Assembly (NCBI RefSeq): GCF_015690355.1
Contig: NZ_JADPRT010000001.1
Coordinates: 620,001-684,000 of the forward strand
Direction: 5' to 3'
Length of the DNA stretch: 64,000 nt
DNA from: Streptacidiphilus fuscans
Lineage (GTDB): Bacteria; Actinomycetota; Actinomycetes; Streptomycetales; Streptomycetaceae
Part shown: piece by piece, positions 25,370-32,689 of the stretch
Numbering within the stretch: position 1 is the first letter of the stretch
Layout of the letters: each line of letters opens with the position of its first letter
Program-made: the position numbers and the translations under genes
The notes under the pieces: generated by a model
What the model was told of the DNA's origin: nothing
Seen by the model: the letters and a program-made list of their open reading frames with translations, nothing else
The model's database searches: none

Positions 25370-25389
25370 TCAACCAAACATTTGTTAGG
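25370..25389. promoter_or_regulatory. KstR2-like operator upstream of echA20
   Basis: On the minus strand the core is AACAAATGTTTGGT (25374-25387), matching AnCAAGnnCTTGnT at 10 of 12 positions. It differs from the ipdF-side operator at only three of 20 bases. A consensus -35 TTGACA (25368-25373, minus strand) overlaps its downstream end, so binding would block the echA20-ipdABC promoter. Confidence 0.75.
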
Positions 25390-25483
25390 TGAGAAGGTAC
25401 GGGAGGAGACGGACGCCCGCAATGGATCTGCCCCAACGGGTGACACTCGCCGCGCACGTCGGCATCCGGCCGGGCGAGGGCGA

Positions 25484-26137
25484 CTACGAGGAGACCTCGG
25501 CGGTCAGCACGGCGACAGCGGAGTCGACCAGGTCCGCCACCAGCCGGCTCTGACCGGGGAGTTCCCTCCCGGCGGCACTCGTGCCGGCGCGGGTCTCCAG
25601 GAGGCGTTCGCGCTGGGCCAGCGTGTGCAGCACGAGCCCGACGAAGAACTCCCACCGGTTGGCCCGGACCTCCCGCGACAGCGCGAGCGCGGACATGCCC
25701 TCCTCGATCCGCGTCCGGATCAGCGCGATGCCCTGCGTCCACTCCTGCGCCGCCAGGTCGAACGGCGCGATCTCCTCCACGTAGAGGGCGTTGACGACGA
25801 ACCGCAGGAACCGGCTGGGCCGCTCGGGGTCGTCCAGCCGCTCGGCCATGGAGCGCACAAGCAGTTCGACCAGCGCGCGCAGGTCCTTGCCCCACCCCTG
25901 GGCGTCGAGCCGCTCCAGCTGTCGCAGCTGCCGTTCGCTGGTCGGTGCCATGCGGTGCTGATAGACGGCCTCGACCAGCGCCTGCTTGGTGCCGAAGTGG
26001 TACGCCACCGCCGAGGTATTGCGCTGCCCGGCTGCTGCCGCGATCTGGCGCAGCGACACGGCGTGGATGCCGCGCTCGGCGAAGAGCTGCTCGGCCACCT
26101 CGATCAGGCGGATGCGGGTGTCGGACGCGGGAGTCAC
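25484..26137 (-). CDS. TetR-family transcriptional regulator
   Basis: 217 residues. N-terminal helix-turn-helix: RIRLIEVAEQLFAERGIHAVSLRQIAAAAGQRNTSAVAYHFGTKQALVEAVYQHR, followed by a long helical ligand and dimer domain without a recognised subfamily motif. It does not resemble KstR2 (whose HTH reads roughly ...GILSGSLYHHFASKEEMV), so it is not obviously the regulator of the HIP genes beside it. It is divergent from the sulfatase gene with a TAACGC/GCGTTA palindrome between, so it probably controls the sulfatase and itself. GTG start. Confidence 0.85.
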   Translation of the reverse strand: MTPASDTRIRLIEVAEQLFAERGIHAVSLRQIAAAAGQRNTSAVAYHFGTKQALVEAVYQHRMAPTSERQLRQLERLDAQGWGKDLRALVELLVRSMAERLDDPERPSRFLRFVVNALYVEEIAPFDLAAQEWTQGIALIRTRIEEGMSALALSREVRANRWEFFVGLVLHTLAQRERLLETRAGTSAAGRELPGQSRLVADLVDSAVAVLTAEVSS

Positions 26138-26166
26138 GCGGACCAGTGTGGAGCATCTTGCAGGTT

Positions 26167-26182
26167 TAACGCAGGCGCGTTA
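26167..26182. promoter_or_regulatory. Palindromic operator between tetR and the sulfatase gene
   Basis: TAACGC-AGGC-GCGTTA, 6-base perfect arms in a 106-base divergent intergenic region, 30 bases before the tetR start and 61 bases before the sulfatase start. Confidence 0.6.
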
Positions 26183-26243
26183 GAACTGACGGTGCGTCAC
26201 CAGTGCGTCCCCGGTCCATCGCGACGGCGTCAGGAGCTCACGC

Positions 26244-27731
26244 GTGAAGCGGCCCAACATCCTCCTGGTCGTCTCCGACCAGGAGCGGCAACGCGGCTGG
26301 TTGCCGCCCACGGTGCGGTTGCCCTGGCGGGAGCGACTGCTCGCCGAAGGACTGGAGTTCACCAACTACTGGACGCACTCCTCCCCGTGCTCGCCGTCGC
26401 GCGCGACCATGATGACCGGCCAGTACGTCACCCAGCACCGGGTCGCGGAGAACGTGATCTTCCCCTGGCAGCCGCAGCTGGACCCGGGCGTCCCGACCAT
26501 CGGCAGCGCGCTGCGGAAGGCCGGTTACCGCACCTCCTACATCGGCAAGTGGCACCTGTCCGCCTCGGCGCACCCGACCATGGAGGCCTACGGCTACGGC
26601 GACTGGGACGGCAACGACCACCACTTCATGGGCATGGCCGGCACCGGTGTGCACTTCGACCCGATCATCGCCCGCAACGCCGCGCACTGGCTGCGGCAGA
26701 ACGCGAACGCGCCGGACCCGTGGTTCCTCACCGTCGCCCTGGTCAACCCGCACGACGTCATGTGGTACCCGATCGACCAACCGGACTACCAGCGCGCGAA
26801 CCCGGCGATGCTGGACTTCGTGCGCCAGTTCCTCGGCGGCGGCGACTGGGGTGGCGGACAGGCGATCCCACCGTACGAGCAGCCCTACGGGCGGGTGTTC
26901 GACGATCTGCCCGCCAACTTCGCGGACGACCTGCACACCAAGCCCGACACCCAGCGGCAGTGGCGCTACGACCAGCAGCACAGCCTGTGGGGCTGGATCG
27001 ACCCCGCCGACAAGCGCGCCTGGCTGCGCCAACTCGACTACTACGTCCAGTTGCACCGGCTCGCCGACGAGAGCCTCGGCACGGTGCTCGGCGCGCTGGA
27101 GACGTCAGGAGGCTGGGAGGACACCGTCCTCGTCTTCACCTCCGACCACGGCGACATGTGCGGCTCGCACGGTCTGCGGTCCAAGGGTCCGTTCGTCTAT
27201 GACGAGATCATGCGCGTGCCCTGCTACGTGAAGGTCCCCGGCGTCACGCGAGCCGGCACGGTGACCAACGCCCTTGCCTCGCACGTCGACCTGGCCACGA
27301 CGATCTGCTCGCTCGCCGGTGCCGAGCCGGAGCCCTCGTTCCGGGGGACCGACCTGTGCCCGGTGTTCCGTGACCCTGCCGCCTCGGTCCGCGACTACGT
27401 GCTGTTCGCCCACGACGCCGTGCACACCCGGCAGATCCAGCAGACGCGGTACGCGATCCGCGGCATGTTCGACGGGCGCTACAAGTACGCGCGCTACTTC
27501 GGTGTGGGCGGCGGCATGCCCGCCGACGGGCCGCGGCAGCCCGCGCCGACACAGATGCGCTTCGGTCCGGACGCCGACTTCGACGACAACGACCACGAGC
27601 TCTACGACCTGCGGGAAGACCCCCACGAGCTGGTCAACCTCGCGATGGACCGAGGGCGTCGGGAGCACGTGCGCGAGCACTTCGCGCAATTGCGGGCTAT
27701 TGAGCGCACGGATCTCACGCCGCTGGAGTAG
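26244..27731 (+). CDS. Type I sulfatase (formylglycine-dependent)
   Basis: 495 residues, no signal peptide, so probably cytoplasmic. PNILLVVSDQERQRGW supplies the first metal ligands (one Asp of the usual DD pair is present), CSPSR at C49 is the class I formylglycine signature, GKWHLS and TSDHGDMCGSHG carry the remaining catalytic and calcium-binding residues. The enzyme should hydrolyse a sulfate ester; proximity to the HIP cluster makes a sterol sulfate attractive but unproven. GTG start after AGGAG. Activity needs a formylglycine-generating enzyme, not encoded here. Confidence 0.9.
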   Translation: MKRPNILLVVSDQERQRGWLPPTVRLPWRERLLAEGLEFTNYWTHSSPCSPSRATMMTGQYVTQHRVAENVIFPWQPQLDPGVPTIGSALRKAGYRTSYIGKWHLSASAHPTMEAYGYGDWDGNDHHFMGMAGTGVHFDPIIARNAAHWLRQNANAPDPWFLTVALVNPHDVMWYPIDQPDYQRANPAMLDFVRQFLGGGDWGGGQAIPPYEQPYGRVFDDLPANFADDLHTKPDTQRQWRYDQQHSLWGWIDPADKRAWLRQLDYYVQLHRLADESLGTVLGALETSGGWEDTVLVFTSDHGDMCGSHGLRSKGPFVYDEIMRVPCYVKVPGVTRAGTVTNALASHVDLATTICSLAGAEPEPSFRGTDLCPVFRDPAASVRDYVLFAHDAVHTRQIQQTRYAIRGMFDGRYKYARYFGVGGGMPADGPRQPAPTQMRFGPDADFDDNDHELYDLREDPHELVNLAMDRGRREHVREHFAQLRAIERTDLTPLE

Positions 27732-27795
27732 TCCGGAGTGGCGCAGCCCGGGTCAGCCGAGAAGGACTCGCAGTCGCCCGGCCGCGTCCGTGACG

Positions 27796-27821
27796 GCTGT
27801 CCGGCCCGACTTCCGGACAGC
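27796..27821 (+). terminator. Terminator after the sulfatase gene
   Basis: GCTGTCCGG / CCGGACAGC: 9-base perfect arms, 8-base loop, 65 bases after the stop codon. Confidence 0.7.
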
Positions 27822-27935
27822 GGACCTTATGGACCGTCAGGGCTGCCCCCAAAAATGATCTTGCGGCCCTTTGGGCAGGAGTGCTGGTCCGGTAAGGATG
27901 GAGGGCTGGTCGTACGCGGGTTCGAAGGGAACGTC

Positions 27936-29708
27936 ATGCACGCGCGGGGAAAGCCCAACCGGTCGTCGAACGAGCAGGACGCCGTCCACCGGGTGGCCCG
28001 GCCCGGCGTCAGCCCCGGTCTCGGCGCACCGGTCCAGCGGATGCTGGACCTTCAGCAGGCGGCGGGCAACGCCGCCGTGGCCCGCATGGTCGAGCGGGAG
28101 CGGCACCAGCACGGCCCGGGCTGCGCGCACGCCAACCCGGCCGTCCAGCGCAGTGAGGCCGATGAACACGGCCACGTCCACGACCGTGCCGAGGACGCCC
28201 ACCCGGGCGGCCATCGCAGCCTCATCGACGCCGCGATGGCGACGCCGAGCAGCCCGCTTCCCGCGGCCTTCCTGGCCAAGGCGCAGGCGTTCTACCGCAA
28301 CGACAGCCTCGCCGCAGGCCGCGTCCACGACAACGCCACCGCCCAGCGCGCCACCGCGGCGCTCGGCGCGCAGGCCATGACGATCGGCAGCCACATCTTC
28401 CTCGGCCCGTCGGCCGCCGGAAACGCGGAGATCCTGGCCCACGAGACCAGCCATCTCGACAAGAACCTCCGGGGCGTCCGCGAGACGGGCAACGACAACG
28501 GCGCAGGCGTCAGCGTGACCGACCCGGGGCAGGGCTCGGAGCGCGCGGCAGCCGCCGACGGCGCCGCCTTCGCGGCCGGAGCGGCCACCGCGCCGTCCGT
28601 CGTCGCCCAGCGCGCGGTCGCGCGGGACGCGGGCACGGGGGACGCGGGCACGTGGGAGGCGGGCACCCGGGACACGGCAGCACCGGCCGAACCCCACGGA
28701 GCGGCCGGCGCGCAGCCAACGGCCCACAGCGGCACGGCGGTTCAGCGCACGGTCTGGGAGTTCAGCCAGGGCGCCAACTACAGCGACCCCCGCTCCGGCG
28801 GGGAGACCCGCTGGGTGAACCGGGACGACCGGGCCCAGGTGCGCACCTCGACCCAACTGGGCATCAACGGCCACGGCGCGCCCCGGCACGGCGACGTCTA
28901 CGACGATGCGACCCGGCAGATCCACAGCAGCGCGAACGCGAAGTTCGGCAAGAGCGGCACCATCCCCGAGCGCGACTACCCGCAGCGCGAGTCGCAGACC
29001 CGAGCGGCCCTGGTCGAGGCCAAGGAGGCCATCGCGACGACCCTCGCCCTGCTCGCTGCGGCGGGAAACGCCCCGAGCGGGCAGCTGCTGACGGGGCTTC
29101 AGTCCGGCTTCCCGGTGTTCCGGAGCGCGACGCCCCAGCAGATCGCCGCATTCCTGCCGCGGATCGTCGAGGTCGTGCGGCGCATCCAGGCCGGGCTGAA
29201 CGCCCACGGGGCGGAGTTCACCCTGGTCGGCAGCGGGAAGGTGCCGCGCGGAGTCGCGGGCTGGGTCGGTTCCAGCTGGGGGGACCTCTACACCCGCCTG
29301 TCCAATCCGAAGCAGCAGCAGAGCGAGGAGTTGCCGACCATGGACACGGGCCGCAGCGGCCCGATCAACCTCACCGAGGAGGGCCAGGTCGCCTGGTACG
29401 TCATCCACGAGGCGACGCACCGGTTCGCCGGCACGCTGGATTACCAGTACAGCGCGCACGACTCGGAGTTGCAGGAGGAGAAGTTCGTCGGCGGGATGGC
29501 CAAGAGGATGCCCGAGGAGGCGGCGCAGCTGGAGGAGCAGATGCTCGGCAGGCGCGCGCTGCGGGACCCCTCGACGTACAGCGGTGAGAACAAGGAGTCC
29601 GACCGCCAGTCGAACTGGTACGCCATGGGTCAGCGGGCGCTGATGAACGCCGACTCCTACGCCCAGTTCATCCTGATCGCCGCGGGCGCGCGAGCGCCAC
29701 GCTTCTGA
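27936..29708 (+). CDS. DUF4157 (eCIS-core) protein with C-terminal aspzincin-like metalloprotease domain
   Basis: 590 residues, no signal peptide. N-terminal disordered part holds a VQRMLDLQQAAGNAAVARMV segment typical of eCIS-associated proteins. Residues about 95-175 form the DUF4157 domain, including the sequences FYRNDSLAAGRVHDN, IGSHIFLGPSA and the zincin-like H169-E-T-S-H173. After a low-complexity Ala/Gly/Thr linker (210-265) comes a unique C-terminal domain with a second zinc motif, H491-E-A-T-H495, followed by G-T-L-D502-Y-Q-Y, the GTxD signature that gives the third ligand in M35-type aspzincins. Likely a toxin or effector carried by a contractile injection system or another secretion route; no such apparatus is encoded here. 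RBS GAAGGGA. Confidence 0.8.
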   Translation: MHARGKPNRSSNEQDAVHRVARPGVSPGLGAPVQRMLDLQQAAGNAAVARMVERERHQHGPGCAHANPAVQRSEADEHGHVHDRAEDAHPGGHRSLIDAAMATPSSPLPAAFLAKAQAFYRNDSLAAGRVHDNATAQRATAALGAQAMTIGSHIFLGPSAAGNAEILAHETSHLDKNLRGVRETGNDNGAGVSVTDPGQGSERAAAADGAAFAAGAATAPSVVAQRAVARDAGTGDAGTWEAGTRDTAAPAEPHGAAGAQPTAHSGTAVQRTVWEFSQGANYSDPRSGGETRWVNRDDRAQVRTSTQLGINGHGAPRHGDVYDDATRQIHSSANAKFGKSGTIPERDYPQRESQTRAALVEAKEAIATTLALLAAAGNAPSGQLLTGLQSGFPVFRSATPQQIAAFLPRIVEVVRRIQAGLNAHGAEFTLVGSGKVPRGVAGWVGSSWGDLYTRLSNPKQQQSEELPTMDTGRSGPINLTEEGQVAWYVIHEATHRFAGTLDYQYSAHDSELQEEKFVGGMAKRMPEEAAQLEEQMLGRRALRDPSTYSGENKESDRQSNWYAMGQRALMNADSYAQFILIAAGARAPRF

Positions 29709-29760
29709 CCCCGGCCGGCGCGTCCGTCACCTGAGCGGCCCCCTCGCGCTGCCCGCCGGG

Positions 29761-29797
29761 CCGTGTGCCCCGAGCCTGGGAGGGGCACGGCACACGG
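29761..29797 (+). terminator. Nested hairpins between the DUF4157 gene and the G6PD gene
   Basis: Two mutually exclusive stems: outer CCGTGTGCC / GGCACACGG (29761-29769 with 29789-29797) and inner GTGCCCC / GGGGCAC (29765-29771 with 29782-29788). They sit 52 bases past one gene and directly abut the RBS (GGGAGG) of the next, so they may act as terminator, attenuator or both. Confidence 0.45.
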
Positions 29798-29806
29798 GAG
29801 GCACGG

Positions 29807-31291
29807 ATGGCGGCAGAGTCCGAAACAGCAGGGCCCGCAACAGCAGGTTCCGCAACAGCAGGTTCCGCAACAGCAGGGTCCGCAACAGCACGGTCGGCAG
29901 CAGCAGGGCGCGGCGCACGTGAGCGGATGGACGCGCTGGTGATCTTCGGCGCGACCGGGGACCTGGCCAAGCTGGAGACCTTCCCGGCGCTGGTGGGGCT
30001 GGTCGAGCGCGGCGTGCTGGACGTCCCGGTGGTCGGGGTGGCCAAGAGCGGCTGGGGTCTGGACCAGTTCCGCGACTACGCCGCGGCCTCGCTCCGCCTG
30101 AACGGCCTGGATCCCGACTCCGACGCGGCGCGGAAGATGCTGGGCCTGCTGCGCTACGTCGACGGGGACCTGGGCGACGACGCGACCTACCACGCGATGT
30201 CCGACGCCATGGGCCCCGCCTCCGGTGCCGCGCTGTTCTACCTGGAGGTGCCGCCGCCGCTGTTCGCGCGGATCGCGCAGGGCATCGCCACGGCAGGGCG
30301 GGCCGAGGGCGCGCGGGTCATGGTCGAGAAGCCGTTCGGGACCGACCTGGACAGCGCCCGCGAGCTCGACGCGACGCTGCACCGCTTCTTCCCCGAGGAG
30401 GCGATCTACCGCGTCGACCACTGGCTGGGCCTGGACCCGGTGGAGAACATCCTCTTCGCACGGTTCGCCAACGCGGTCTTCGAGCCGCTGCTCAACCGCA
30501 CGTACGTCGAGAGCGTCCAGATCACCATGGCCGAGGCGTTCGACGTGTCCGACCGCGGCGCCTTCTACGACCGCACCGGCGCGATCCGCGACGTGGTGCA
30601 GAACCACCTGCTCCAGGTCCTCGCCACCGCGCTGGCCGACCCGCCGTCCGGCACCGGCCTGGACTCCTGGCGCGACGCGAAGGCCGCGGTCGTCAACTCC
30701 CTCCGACCGCTGACGCCCGATCATGTGGTGCGCGGTCAGTACGCGGGCTACCGGGACGTCGCCGGGGTCGCCCCGGACTCGACGACGGAGACGTACGCGG
30801 CCGTCCGGCTCGCCGCGGAGTCGTGGCGCTGGGCGGGCGTGCCGATCGCGATCCGCGCGGGCAAGTGCCTGCCGGTGACCGCGACGGAGGTCAGCTTCAC
30901 CTTCCGCGCCGCACCGCACGACCTCTTCCGGCTCCGCCCCGAACCCGTGAGCAACCGGCTCCGGTTCCGCGTCTGGCCGGAGACGCAGGTCGGGCTGGGC
31001 CTGGCGGGCAAGCAGCCCGGCGGCGGCTGGCAGGCCAAGCACGAGGAGCTCGTCTTCGCCGAGCAGCCCGGCTCGGACATGCGCCCCTACGACCGCCTCA
31101 TCGGCGCGGCCCTGGACGGCGACCGCTGGCTCTTCGCACGCCAGGACACCGTGGAGTCCGCCTGGCGCATCGTCGACCCCGTCCTCGGCGATGCCGTGCC
31201 GGTCCACCCCTACGATCGCGGCAGCTGGGGCCCGCAGGAGGCCGACGCCCTGCTGCCGCACGGCGACAGCTGGCACGACCCGGTCGCCTGA
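29807..31291 (+). CDS. Glucose-6-phosphate dehydrogenase-like protein with variant active site
   Basis: 494 residues. Rossmann motif [29 protein letters not shown] and the active-site histidine H205 in [15 protein letters not shown] identify the family, which oxidises glucose 6-phosphate with NADP. In classical enzymes the motif is RIDHYLGKE; here the substrate-binding Lys is L209, a change also seen, as I recall, in a separate actinobacterial subfamily. So the substrate may differ. The first 45 residues are an Ala/Thr/Gly/Ser tail encoded by a 15-bp tandem repeat; the ATG of MDALVIFG (codon 41) could also be the start, but the upstream ATG has a good RBS (GGGAGG). No opcA, tal or tkt neighbours. 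Confidence 0.85.
   Translation: MAAESETAGPATAGSATAGSATAGSATARSAAAGRGARERMDALVIFGATGDLAKLETFPALVGLVERGVLDVPVVGVAKSGWGLDQFRDYAAASLRLNGLDPDSDAARKMLGLLRYVDGDLGDDATYHAMSDAMGPASGAALFYLEVPPPLFARIAQGIATAGRAEGARVMVEKPFGTDLDSARELDATLHRFFPEEAIYRVDHWLGLDPVENILFARFANAVFEPLLNRTYVESVQITMAEAFDVSDRGAFYDRTGAIRDVVQNHLLQVLATALADPPSGTGLDSWRDAKAAVVNSLRPLTPDHVVRGQYAGYRDVAGVAPDSTTETYAAVRLAAESWRWAGVPIAIRAGKCLPVTATEVSFTFRAAPHDLFRLRPEPVSNRLRFRVWPETQVGLGLAGKQPGGGWQAKHEELVFAEQPGSDMRPYDRLIGAALDGDRWLFARQDTVESAWRIVDPVLGDAVPVHPYDRGSWGPQEADALLPHGDSWHDPVA
29822..29896 (+). repeat. 15-bp tandem repeat in the 5' end of the G6PD-like gene
   Basis: Five units of GCAACAGCAGGTTCC with a few changes; the second and third units are identical. 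In frame, it encodes (S)ATAG repeats and can expand or contract without breaking the frame. Confidence 0.85.
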
Positions 31292-31322
31292 GCTGGGGCG
31301 GCGGGTTGTCGTCGCGCCTGCC

Positions 31323-31847
31323 TCAGGAGAGCGCCCGGCGTATGCTGACCAGGCCGTACTCGAAGGTCTGGTCGACGTCGCCGCCGAGCCGGAAGGCGCC
31401 GTTCAGCTCCATCTCGATGAAACCGGTGACCCATGCCGACACCAGTCGCGCGGCGTCGAGTGCCTGCTCCGTGCCGACGAGCTCCTCGGCGGCGCGCAGG
31501 ATCGGTTCGGCCACGCGGGCGAGGGCCTGCGGCGGTGCGTGCTCGGAGCGCAGCACCAGCCGGAACGCCTCGGGCCAAGCTCCGGCGAACCGCCGGTAGC
31601 AGCGGGCCAGTTCCTCGATGGAGCCGTCGGTGGAGGCCAGGTTCGCGGCGAGCTCGTCGACGGTGGCCGTGGCCACCGCGGTCAGCAGAGCCGCGCGGTT
31701 GTCCACGTGCTTGTACAGTGACGGAGCCCGCACGCCGACGCGTTCGGCCACCCCACGCATCGTCAACTCCTGCTGACCGCCTGCCTCCAGCAGTTCGCGG
31801 CCGGCGGTCACGATCTGTCCGAGAGACGTCTTCTCGGGCGTCGGCAT
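31323..31847 (-). CDS. TetR/AcrR-family transcriptional regulator
   Basis: 174 residues. Helix-turn-helix LTMRGVAERVGVRAPSLYKHVDNRAALLTAVA at the N-terminus and a compact C-terminal domain (WPEAFRLVLRSEHAPP ... VSAWVTGFIEMELNGAFRLGGDVDQTFEYGL) of the WHG type. Divergent from the metallo-beta-lactamase-fold gene with a GTTAGC/GCTAAC palindrome in the 98-base gap, so it probably represses both. Convergent with the G6PD-like gene. Confidence 0.85.
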   Translation of the reverse strand: MPTPEKTSLGQIVTAGRELLEAGGQQELTMRGVAERVGVRAPSLYKHVDNRAALLTAVATATVDELAANLASTDGSIEELARCYRRFAGAWPEAFRLVLRSEHAPPQALARVAEPILRAAEELVGTEQALDAARLVSAWVTGFIEMELNGAFRLGGDVDQTFEYGLVSIRRALS

Positions 31848-31880
31848 GGTGGGAGCCTCTCGTCATTGAAAGCTATTGAC

Positions 31881-31899
31881 GTTAGCCATCATAGCTAAC
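31881..31899. promoter_or_regulatory. Palindrome in the tetR/MBL divergent region
   Basis: GTTAGC-CATCATA-GCTAAC: 6-base perfect arms spaced by 7, followed by partial repeats (CTAACTAGCTTAGC). It is AT-richer than its surroundings and sits between the two start codons. Confidence 0.55.
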
Positions 31900-31945
31900 T
31901 AGCTTAGCCGTGTCAGGCGAGCCCCAGCCCAGCTCCTGGAGAGCC

Positions 31946-32653
31946 ATGAAACTCGCACCGCACCTGCACCGCCTCGGCAACGACGTGGTGGCCTGCTATC
32001 TCATCGACACCCCCGAGGGCATCACGCTCATCGACGCCGGCCTGCCGGGACACTGGCACGACCTGCAGCGCGAGCTGAAGTCGTTGGGCAAGACCCCCGC
32101 CGACATCCGCGGCCTCGTGCTGACGCACGGCGACGCCGACCACATCGGCTTCGCCGAGCGCCTGCGCAGCGAGCACGACGTCCCGGTGTACGTGCACGCC
32201 GCCGACGCCGTCCGCGCCCGCACGGGTGAGAAGCCCAAGACGCCAGCGGGCCCCATGCGCATCGGGCCGACGCTCAAGTTCTTCGGCTACTCGCTCAGCA
32301 AGAACGGCATGCGCACCCGCTACGTCGACGTCGTGACCGAGGTCGGCGACGGCGACACCCTCGACCTGCCCGGAGCGCCCGTCATCATCGGCATGCCCGG
32401 ACACTCCCCGGGAAGCGTCGCGATCCACGTCCCCTACGTCGACGCGGTCTTCGTCGGTGACGCCCTCACCACGCGGCACGTCCTCACCGGACGCACCGGC
32501 CCGCAACCGGCGCCCTTCACCGACGACCCCGCCGAGGCCCTCGCCTCCCTGGAGCGGATCGCCCCGCTTGCGGCCTCGTGGGTGCTCCCCGGCCACGGCA
32601 GCCCCTGGCACGCCTCACCGGCGGAGCTCACCCAGGCGATCCTGAAGAACTGA
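31946..32653 (+). CDS. Metallo-beta-lactamase-fold hydrolase
   Basis: 235 residues, cytoplasmic. Metal-binding motif LTHGDADHIG (H-x-D-x-D-H, with Asp instead of the second His) at about residue 69, then the downstream ligand His in GMPGHSPGSVAIH, Asp in VFVGDALTT and a final His in VLPGHGSPW. This set fits a dinuclear glyoxalase II- or lactonase-like enzyme. ATG start after CTGGAG. Probably regulated by the divergent TetR. Confidence 0.88.
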   Translation: MKLAPHLHRLGNDVVACYLIDTPEGITLIDAGLPGHWHDLQRELKSLGKTPADIRGLVLTHGDADHIGFAERLRSEHDVPVYVHAADAVRARTGEKPKTPAGPMRIGPTLKFFGYSLSKNGMRTRYVDVVTEVGDGDTLDLPGAPVIIGMPGHSPGSVAIHVPYVDAVFVGDALTTRHVLTGRTGPQPAPFTDDPAEALASLERIAPLAASWVLPGHGSPWHASPAELTQAILKN

Positions 32654-32689
32654 CGCGGGCGGGCGGCGTGCTCCGGCGCAGTCCGGCGG

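Noticed and set aside
25484..26137. TetR protein as KstR2
   Set aside because: Its HTH (GQRNTSAVAYHFGTKQALV) differs from KstR2, and a distinct palindrome lies between it and the sulfatase gene.
27936..29708. Complete contractile injection system locus
   Set aside because: No sheath, tube, baseplate or AAA ATPase gene is next to the DUF4157 protein.
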